Assembly (NCBI GenBank): GCA_035762005.1
Contig: DASTQA010000039.1
Coordinates: 79,478-143,477, forward strand
Direction: 5' to 3'
Length of the DNA: 64,000 nt
Origin: JAIBJN01 sp035762005
Lineage (GTDB): Bacteria; Actinomycetota; Thermoleophilia; Gaiellales; Gaiellaceae
Shown here: positions 56,181-64,000 of the stretch, one piece after another
How the letters are laid out: each line of letters opens with the position of its first letter
How positions within the stretch are numbered: the stretch's first letter is position 1
Made by a program: the position numbers and the translations under genes
The notes under the pieces: generated by a model
The model's input: only the letters and a program-made list of their open reading frames with translations
Databases searched by the model: none
Told to the model about the DNA's origin: nothing

Positions 56181-57264
56181 CGCTGACGGCGATGTTAAGG
56201 AGGATGCCGACGGAGGCGAGCCCGACGACGAGGCTCGAGCCGCCGTAGGAGACGAACGGGAGGGGGATCCCGGTCAGAGGCGCGAGGCCCATGACGGTGC
56301 CGACGTTCACGGCGGCCTGGCCGCAGACGAGCGCGGTGAGGCCGGCCGCGAGGAGCTTCCCGAAGGGCTCGCGGCACCCGAGCGCGACGTTGAAGCCCGC
56401 GTACCCGAAGACCGCGAAGGCCGCGATCACGCCGAAGGCGCCGAGGAGCCCGAGCTCCTCGCCGACGATGGCGAAGATCATGTCGGTCGAGGACTCGGGC
56501 AGGTAGTACACCTTCTGGACGCTCTCGCCGAGGCCGTTGCCCACGAGTCCCCCGGAGCCGAGCGCGACCATCGCCTGCACGGCCTGGAAGCCCGTCCCCT
56601 CGGGGTCCTGCCAGGGGTCGAGGAACGCGAGCAGGCGCTCGCGGCGGTAGGGCTCGAGCCAGATGGAGGCGGCGACGACGAAGAACCCGGCCGCGCCCGC
56701 TCCGGCGAGCGTCGAGAGCCGCGTGCCGGCGACGACGAGGACGGCCGAGACCATGATCACGAGCGCGATGGCCGTGCCGAGGTCCGGCTCGACGAGGACG
56801 AGCGCGAACGCGGTCCCGACGACGACGCCGATCGGCCGCAGGAGCTCGCCTAGCGACTGCGGGGCGGGGCGGCGGGCGAGGTAGGCGGCGACCCAGAGCG
56901 CGACCGCCAGCTTGGCCAGCTCCGAGGGCTGGATCGTCGTCGGCCCGAGCGTGAGCCAGCGGCGGGCCCCGTTCACGGGCGTGCCGACGACGAGGACGGC
57001 GACGAGGAGCGCGAAGCTGACGAGTACGAGCGGCGCGACGGCGAGCCGTAGACGCCGGTAGTCCGTCCGGGAGAGGAGGACGAGCGCGACGATGCCGACG
57101 AGCGCGAAGAGCGCCTGGCGCTTGAGGTAGTACGCGGGGTCGTCGGCCGCGAGCGCGGCCCGGGCGGAGCTCGCCGAGTAGACCATGACGAGCCCGAAGG
57201 CCACGAGGCCGAGCGTGACGACGACGAGCAGGTGGTAGTCGAGCCCGCTCCGCGGACGGCTCAC
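56050..57264 (-). CDS. ftsW: Cell division SEDS glycosyltransferase FtsW with atypical tail
   Basis: 404 residues from the GTG overlapping murD by 4 bp. Ten membrane spans. SEDS signatures: VMVYSASSA, TIQPSELAKLAVALWVAAYLA, ALVLVEPDLGTAIALVIM, AIVGEELGLLGAFGVI, and GIPLPFVSYGGSSLV. Polymerises lipid II at the septum with FtsI. After the normal end of the fold (LASVGILLNIAVSD) the frame runs on 40 more residues of Arg/Gly (EMPRRRRRDGGPRPARARG), entirely inside murG. Confidence 0.94.
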   Translation of the reverse strand: MSRPRSGLDYHLLVVVTLGLVAFGLVMVYSASSARAALAADDPAYYLKRQALFALVGIVALVLLSRTDYRRLRLAVAPLVLVSFALLVAVLVVGTPVNGARRWLTLGPTTIQPSELAKLAVALWVAAYLARRPAPQSLGELLRPIGVVVGTAFALVLVEPDLGTAIALVIMVSAVLVVAGTRLSTLAGAGAAGFFVVAASIWLEPYRRERLLAFLDPWQDPEGTGFQAVQAMVALGSGGLVGNGLGESVQKVYYLPESSTDMIFAIVGEELGLLGAFGVIAAFAVFGYAGFNVALGCREPFGKLLAAGLTALVCGQAAVNVGTVMGLAPLTGIPLPFVSYGGSSLVVGLASVGILLNIAVSDAAGARAEMPRRRRRDGGPRPARARGRRGAGGARRAGHARRSA

Positions 57265-58514
57265 AGCGCCTCCACGAGCGCGCGAAAGCGGTCGCCCCGC
57301 TCCTCGAAGTCGCGGAACTGGTCGTAGCTCGCGCAGGCCGGCGAGAGGAGGACGACCTCGCCCGGCTCGGCGTCGGCGCGCGCGTCGGCCACTGCCTGCT
57401 CGAGCCCGCGCGAGTGGCGGAAGCGGACGCCGGCGCGGGCGAGCGCCTCGGCGATCTCGTCGGCCGACTCGCCGATGAGGTAGGCGCGGGCCACGCCGGC
57501 CTTCGCCGCGCGGCGTGCGAGCGCGGCGAACGGCGTCCCCTTGCGGCTGCCCCCGAGGATGACGCGGAGGCCGGGAGGGTACGCCCCGAGCGCCCGCTCG
57601 GCCGCTTCCGGGTTCGTCGCCTTCGAGTCGTTCACCCAGCGGACGCCGTCGACCTCGCGCACGAGCTCGAGCCTGTGCGGCACGCCGGGGAAGGTCCGCA
57701 GCGCCTCGGCGACTGCCTCGTCGGCGAGGCCGGCGGCGCGGGCGGCGGCCGCAGCCGCGGCGGCGTTCTCCCGGTTGTGCTCGCCCGGGATGCGGGGCTC
57801 GGCGGGCAGGTCGTCGTCCGCCCCGAACTCGACCCGGCGCGCACTTCCGGGAACGGGCACGAAGCCGCGCGGGACGACGGCGACGTCGCCCTCCGCCTGG
57901 TTCGCGAAGATGCGGAGCTTGGCGGCCCTGTAGTCGTCGAGGTCGCGGTGACGGTCGAGGTGGTCGGGCGTCAGGTTGAGGAGCACCGCGACCCGCGGCC
58001 GGAAGCTCACGACGTCCTCGAGCTGGAAGCTCGAGAGCTCGCACACGATCCAGGCCTCCGGCGCGAGGACGCCGTCCAGCCCCGTGAGAGGGCGACCGAC
58101 GTTGCCTGCGACCGCGACCGGCCGCCCGGCCGCCCGGAACATCGCGCCGAGGAGCTCGCTCGTCGTCGTCTTCCCGTTCGTGCCCGTGACGCCGAGGATG
58201 GGGTTCGCGAGCAGCCGCGAGCCGAGCTCGACCTCGCTCCAGACGGTGAGGCCGCCCGCGCGCGCGGCCGCAGCGAGGGGCGCCTCGCTCGGAACTCCCG
58301 GGCTCTTCACAAGCAGGTCCACGTCGTCGACGAGCGCTGGGTCCTCCGCGCCGAGGACGACTTCGACGCCCGCCGCGCGAAGCCTGCCCACGTCGAGGTC
58401 CTCGTTCCGGTCGACGCCGACGACGCGGACGCCGCGGCGTGCGAGCGCGAGCGCCGCCGCCTGCCCCGAGCGGGCGAGGCCGTGGACGAGCGCCGACTCA
58501 GGAAGCGAACTCAG
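57261..58514 (-). CDS. murD: UDP-MurNAc-L-alanine--D-glutamate ligase, start codon non-canonical
   Basis: 417 residues if translated from CTG 58514. Motifs: N-terminal loop ALVHGLARSGQAAALALARR, P-loop VTGTNGKTTTSELL, SSFQLED, LNLTPDHLDRH and NDSKATN. Adds D-Glu to UDP-MurNAc-Ala. The frame is open from a stop at 58608-58610 downstream but holds no ATG, GTG or TTG before the GTG at 58391, which would cut off the first strand of the fold. CTG 58514 overlaps mraY by 17 bp and is the only near-cognate codon in that short stretch. A sequence error is an alternative. Confidence 0.9.
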   Translation of the reverse strand: MSSLPESALVHGLARSGQAAALALARRGVRVVGVDRNEDLDVGRLRAAGVEVVLGAEDPALVDDVDLLVKSPGVPSEAPLAAAARAGGLTVWSEVELGSRLLANPILGVTGTNGKTTTSELLGAMFRAAGRPVAVAGNVGRPLTGLDGVLAPEAWIVCELSSFQLEDVVSFRPRVAVLLNLTPDHLDRHRDLDDYRAAKLRIFANQAEGDVAVVPRGFVPVPGSARRVEFGADDDLPAEPRIPGEHNRENAAAAAAAARAAGLADEAVAEALRTFPGVPHRLELVREVDGVRWVNDSKATNPEAAERALGAYPPGLRVILGGSRKGTPFAALARRAAKAGVARAYLIGESADEIAEALARAGVRFRHSRGLEQAVADARADAEPGEVVLLSPACASYDQFRDFEERGDRFRALVEAL

Positions 58515-59520
58515 ACGCGTACCGGTAGTACAGGACGAAGCCGCAGGCGCAGAGGATCGCCGTGACGATCCAGAAGCGCACGGTGATCCGGGTCTCGGAC
58601 CAGGCCTTCATCTCGAAGTGGTGGTGGAGCGGCGCCATCAGGAGGACGCGCCGCCCGAACCACTTGAAGCTCACGACCTGGACGATGACGGAGAGCGCCT
58701 CGATGACGAAGATGCCGCCGATCAGGATCAGCAGGAGCTCGGTCTTCGTCATGATCGCGAACGCGGCGACCGCCCCGCCGAGGCCCATGGAGCCGGTGTC
58801 GCCCATGAACACCTGCGCCGGAAAGGCGTTGTACCAGAGGAAGCCGATCGAAGCCCCGACGAGGCTCGCGCCGAGGATGGCGAGGTCGAGGTCGACCTGG
58901 TCGGCGGCGCCGACGGCGCGGATGGACGCGAGGGCCGCGACGAGGCTCATGGACGTGTACGTGAGGATGGCGATGGTCGTCGTGCCGGCGGCGAGCCCGT
59001 CGATCCCGTCGGTCAGGTTCACGCCGTTCGCCGCGCCCGCGATGATGAAGAAAAGGAGCACGTACCAGCCCCAGGAGAGCGGCAGGTCGACGTCGAGGAG
59101 CGGGACGTAGACGTCCGTCGTCAGCGGGTCGTCGAGCCCGCGGGCGGCGACGAGCCCGACGACGGCCGTGATCGCGCCGAGCCAGACGAGCTTCCAGCGG
59201 CCCGCGAGGCCGAGCGAGCGGCGCCGCGAGACCTTCGTCCAGTCGTCGAGGAACCCGATGGCGGCGCAGCCGAGCGTGACGAAGAACGCCGTCACCGCCG
59301 GTACCGTCCGCTCGGAGAAGGCGAGGAAGGGCACCGACATGGAGATCATGATCAGGAGCCCGCCCATCGCGGGGGTCCCCTGCTTGACGACGTGGCCCTT
59401 GGGCCCCTCCTCCCGGATCTGCTGCCCGAACTCGTTCTTGCGCAGGAAGTCGATGAACTTCGGCCCCGAGACGATGGAGATGACCATCGCCAGGACGCCC
59501 GCGAGCAGCACCTCGACCAT
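58498..59520 (-). CDS. mraY: Phospho-MurNAc-pentapeptide transferase
   Basis: 340 residues with ten membrane spans. GPKGHVVKQGTPAMGGLLI, GFLDDWTKVSRRRSLGLAGR with the Asp pair, NGVNLTDGIDGLAAGT, VFMGDTGSMGLGGAVAAFAI and LLMAPLHHHFEMKAWSE are complete. It makes lipid I. The gene ends at 58498, overlapping the likely murD start. Confidence 0.96.
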   Translation of the reverse strand: MVEVLLAGVLAMVISIVSGPKFIDFLRKNEFGQQIREEGPKGHVVKQGTPAMGGLLIMISMSVPFLAFSERTVPAVTAFFVTLGCAAIGFLDDWTKVSRRRSLGLAGRWKLVWLGAITAVVGLVAARGLDDPLTTDVYVPLLDVDLPLSWGWYVLLFFIIAGAANGVNLTDGIDGLAAGTTTIAILTYTSMSLVAALASIRAVGAADQVDLDLAILGASLVGASIGFLWYNAFPAQVFMGDTGSMGLGGAVAAFAIMTKTELLLILIGGIFVIEALSVIVQVVSFKWFGRRVLLMAPLHHHFEMKAWSETRITVRFWIVTAILCACGFVLYYRYASEFAS

Positions 59521-59529
59521 GTCCGGACC

Positions 59530-60842
59530 CTAAGCCTCCGCCGGGACGACGGCGATCGCCTCGCCGATGACCTCGAGGCCCATCGCCCGCGAGCCCTTGA
59601 CGAGGATGCAGTCCCCGGGCCGCAGTACCGTGCGCAGGACGGCGAGGCCCTGCTCGACCGTGGGGGCCCAGCGTGTCACCGGTACCCCGCGGGCGCCCTC
59701 GACGTACCCGCGCGCGAGCGGCCCGACGGCGACGATGACCTCCACGCCGGCCCGCGCGGCGGCCGCCCCGACGTCCCTGTGGTAGGCCGGCCCGCCGGGG
59801 CCGAGCTCGGCCATGTCCCCGAGGACCGCGACCTTCCGCGCCCCGGCGCAGCGCTCCCGCAGGTTGTCGAGCGCGGCCGACATCGAGAGCGGGTTCGCGT
59901 TGTAGCAGTCGTTGATGAGCGTCCCCCCGAGCGGAAGCTCGATCTCCTCCCCGCGCAGGCGGGAGAGCTGCACGTGCCGCGCGCCCCGCTGCGCCTTCCC
60001 GAGCGGGAGGCCGAGGGCGTGGTAGGCGGCAAGGGCGGCGAGGGCGTTCCGTGCGTTGTAGCGGGACGAGAAGCTGAACTCGAGCGTGAGCGCGCGGCCG
60101 AAGGCCTCGACGCGCAGGCGCGCGCTCGCCCCGTGCGCGGCGAAGTAGCTGAGGGCGACGTCGCCCCCGTCCCCGAAGCGGAAGATGCGGATGTCCTCGC
60201 GGTCGAGGTACGGCTCGAGGTAGGGCTCCCCCGCGGGCACGACGGCGGCCCCTCCCGGCGGGAGGCTCGCGAGCAGCTCGGCCTTCGCCTCCGCGACCCG
60301 CTCGACCGTGCCGAGCAGCTCGAGGTGGACGGGGCCGACGCTCGTGACGATGCCGACGTCGGGCCGGGCGATCTCGCAGAGCTCCGCGATCTGGCCGAGG
60401 CCCCGCATCCCCATCTCGACGATCGCGATCTCCGTCTCCGGCTCGAGCCGGCAGAGGGTGAGCGGAAGGCCGATCTCGTTGTTCTGGCTCCCCTCGGCCA
60501 CGACCGTGGCCGCGTGGGGGGCACAGAGGGCGCCGAGGATGTCCTTCGTCGAGGTCTTCGCGGTCGAGCCGGTGACGGCGACGACCTTCGCGCGCGAGCG
60601 CTCGCGCACCGCGCGGCCGAGACCGCCGAGCGCGCCGAAGGGGTCCTCGGGGACGAGCGCCGCCGCCGCCCCCGCCGCCAGCGCCTCGCGCGTGAACTCG
60701 ACGCCCCGGCCGACCGCGACGAAGAGGTCGCCCGGCCGCGTCCGCCGGGAGTCGATCGTCACGCCCGTGACCTCCCGGACGCCGGGCGCCCCCTCGAGGC
60801 GGCCCGGGGCGACGCGCTCGACGTCTGCGAGCGAGAGGGGGA

Positions 60843-60846
<4 letters not shown>
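59530..60846 (-). CDS. murF: UDP-MurNAc-tripeptide--D-Ala-D-Ala ligase
   Basis: 438 residues from ATG 60846. TGVTIDSRRTRPGDLFVAVG, the P-loop AVTGSTAKTSTKDIL, NNEIGLPLTLCRLEPETEIAIVEMG, NDCYNANPLSM and AVLGDMAELG. P-loop reads GSTAKTST instead of the common GSxGKTT. It adds D-Ala-D-Ala to complete the pentapeptide. ATGA overlap with murE. Confidence 0.95.
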
Positions 60847-62390
<1,544 letters not shown>

Positions 62391-62484
62391 ACACGCGCGC
62401 AGATTCCCTCGCTACGCTCGAAGCGGGTGGAGGCACGGGGTGGCCCCGGAGCCGGTCGCCCGCGGCCCACACGCGCGCGCGCGT

Positions 62485-64000
62485 CTACCCGGACGTCCGC
62501 CTGGCGTCCGGGGGGATCTCGAGGTACTGGAGCGCGAACTGGGCGATCTCCGCGAACGCCGGGGCCGCGACCGTGCCGCCCCAGATCGTGCCTCTCGGCT
62601 CGTCGACGGTGACGAGCACGACCACGCGGGGCCGGCTCGCCGGGACGAAGCCGACGAACGAGGCGACGTACCGCGACGTCGAGTACCCGCCCGTCGGCTC
62701 GGGCTTCGCGGCGGTTCCCGTCTTGCCGGCCACGTGGTAGCCGGGGACCCGCGCCGTCGTTCCGGACCCCTCCTCGACGACGCCGCGGAGCATGCTCGTG
62801 ATCTGCCCGGCCGTCCGCTCGGAGACGACCCGCCGCCGCTCGGGCGCGACCCGCTCGCCGCCCTCGACGCGCTCGACCACGTGCGGCTGGAGCCAGACCC
62901 CGTCGTTCGCGATCGCACCGTAAGCCGCCGCCATCTGGAGCGGCGTCACGGCGATGCCCTGCCCGATGGGGACGTTCCCGATCGTCGAGCCCGACCACTC
63001 GTCCGGGGGCAGGACGATCCCTCTCGTCTCGCCGGGATAGTCGACATCCGTCTTCCGGCCGAAGCCGAAGCGGCGGATCCACTCGGAGAGCGTCTGCCGC
63101 TGGAGCTGGATCGCGAGGGTGACGATGCCGACGTTCGACGAGTGGGAGAGGATCTGCGCGACCGACATCGTCTCCGTGCCGCGGGGGCTGGCGTCGTGGA
63201 TGACGCGGTCGGCGACCTGGATCGAGTACGGAAGCCGGAAGCTCGTCTCGGGCGAGACCAGCCCGGACTCGAGCATCGCTCCGATCGTGACCACTTTGAA
63301 CGTCGAGCCAGGCTCGTACGTGTCGGTGACGGCGCGGTTGCGGAGGCGGCCGGGGTCGCGTCGGGCGACCGTCGGGTAGTCGTTCGCGTCGAAGCCCGGC
63401 TCGACGCCGAGCGCGAGGATCCCTCCCGTCTGCGCGTCGAGCACGACCGCGGTCGCCGCCTTCGCGTCCCACCTCGCCCGCGTCTGCCGCAGCACGCGCT
63501 CGACCTGCCCCTGGAGCGAGTTGTCGACGGTGAGGAAGACGTCGCGTCCCTCCTTCGCGGGCTCCGACTCGACGACGTCGATCGTCCGCCCGAACGGGTC
63601 GCGCACGATCGTCTTCGAGCCGTCCTGGCCGGCGAGGACGTCGTCGAGCTGCAGCTCCAGCCCGGAGAGACCGCTGTTCTCCGTGCCCACGTACCCGACG
63701 AGCTCCGAGGCGACCGCCCGCTGCGGATACGCGCGCCGCTCCTCCGGGTGGAAGAAGATGCCGGCGACGCCCTGCGCCTCGAGCGCCTCGGCCTTCTCCG
63801 GGTCGGCCTTGCGCGCGATGTAGACGAAGCCGCGCGAGCGGTCGGCGAGGAGCGGGTAGAGCTTCCCCGGGTCGAGCTCGAGCGCGTTGCCGACGGCGAT
63901 CGCCGCCTCGCGAGGGTCGGGGATCTGCTTGGGGTTCGCGTAGACCGTCGTCGCCGGCTCGCCGATCGCGAGCTGGACGCCGAGCCGGTCGAAGATCGTG
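62485..64000 (-). CDS. ftsI: Peptidoglycan transpeptidase FtsI / class B PBP (5' partial)
   Basis: The gene enters from beyond the right edge; 505 codons are visible. A dimerisation/linker part (SELVGYVGTENSGLSGLELQLDDVL) precedes the transpeptidase domain: catalytic Ser in YEPGSTFKVV, SxN in SHSSNVG, KTG in AGKTGTAAKPE. The end at 62485 is short, with no PASTA domain. It cross-links septal peptidoglycan with FtsW. First visible gene of the minus-strand cluster; 94 bp separate it from murE. Confidence 0.95.
   Translation of the reverse strand, partial: TIFDRLGVQLAIGEPATTVYANPKQIPDPREAAIAVGNALELDPGKLYPLLADRSRGFVYIARKADPEKAEALEAQGVAGIFFHPEERRAYPQRAVASELVGYVGTENSGLSGLELQLDDVLAGQDGSKTIVRDPFGRTIDVVESEPAKEGRDVFLTVDNSLQGQVERVLRQTRARWDAKAATAVVLDAQTGGILALGVEPGFDANDYPTVARRDPGRLRNRAVTDTYEPGSTFKVVTIGAMLESGLVSPETSFRLPYSIQVADRVIHDASPRGTETMSVAQILSHSSNVGIVTLAIQLQRQTLSEWIRRFGFGRKTDVDYPGETRGIVLPPDEWSGSTIGNVPIGQGIAVTPLQMAAAYGAIANDGVWLQPHVVERVEGGERVAPERRRVVSERTAGQITSMLRGVVEEGSGTTARVPGYHVAGKTGTAAKPEPTGGYSTSRYVASFVGFVPASRPRVVVLVTVDEPRGTIWGGTVAAPAFAEIAQFALQYLEIPPDARRTSG

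Overview
The window is very GC-rich, gene-dense and uses many GTG/TTG starts. Protein types point to an actinobacterium (Actinomycetota), most like class Thermoleophilia (Gaiellales/Solirubrobacterales). The signs are a division cluster without ftsA, a DUF6458 protein, a DUF7144 protein, a zinc-ribbon adenylate cyclase-AAA-TPR protein and an AAC(2')-I-type acetyltransferase. This placement rests on remembered family patterns, not on a search. MurE carries the DNPR motif of meso-diaminopimelate ligases, so the wall should be mDAP-type.

Layout, left to right. 0-5.4 kb: a two-gene heterodimeric ABC exporter, a membrane protein, an HtrA-like lipoprotein protease and an HD-domain hydrolase, ending at tRNA-Gln(CUG) and a clear intrinsic terminator. 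5.6-12.5 kb: an ACT-domain malic enzyme divergent from a 2-oxoacid:ferredoxin oxidoreductase operon (gamma, alpha, beta), whose fourth gene fuses a GltD-like FAD/NADPH oxidoreductase to a two-cluster ferredoxin. Together they could connect malate, pyruvate or another 2-oxoacid, ferredoxin and NADPH. 12.6-22.9 kb: small and accessory genes around tRNA-Glu(CUC), including a large cyclase/ATPase regulator, a PfkB kinase and a sulfide:quinone-reductase-like/DsrE/rhodanese operon beside decayed fragments. 22.9-24.8 kb: an AAC(2')-I family acetyltransferase and an unknown lipoprotein.

24.9-30.6 kb: a surface-polymer-like cassette made of a YLDPGSGS microprotein, a kinase-like/methyltransferase fusion, a membrane alkaline-phosphatase-superfamily protein and a flippase-like LPG-synthase TM protein, followed by an orphan receiver. 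30.6-44.6 kb: gltX, a DUF7144 protein, nfo, a Cys-rich unknown, a HAD hydrolase, a CAX antiporter, a MacB/FtsX-type ABC system, a GSDH-type sugar dehydrogenase, a marR-MFS-ltaE operon and rlmN. 44.6-50.7 kb (minus strand): a tightly coupled glycine cleavage operon gcvT-gcvH-gcvPA-gcvPB that runs on into HEAT, cupin and ankyrin genes. 51-64 kb (minus strand): the division and cell-wall cluster ftsI-murE-murF-mraY-murD-ftsW-murG-murC-murB-ftsQ-ftsZ.

One pattern cuts across regions. Many genes have a TANNNT hexamer ending 6-9 bases before the start codon, in some cases back to back inside 25-34 bp divergent gaps. This suggests widespread leaderless or near-leaderless transcription. Two genes, murD and the kinase-like/methyltransferase, have no ATG/GTG/TTG at a plausible start. 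The strongest candidates for new biology are the kinase-like/methyltransferase cassette and the ferredoxin-NADPH module of the oxidoreductase operon.
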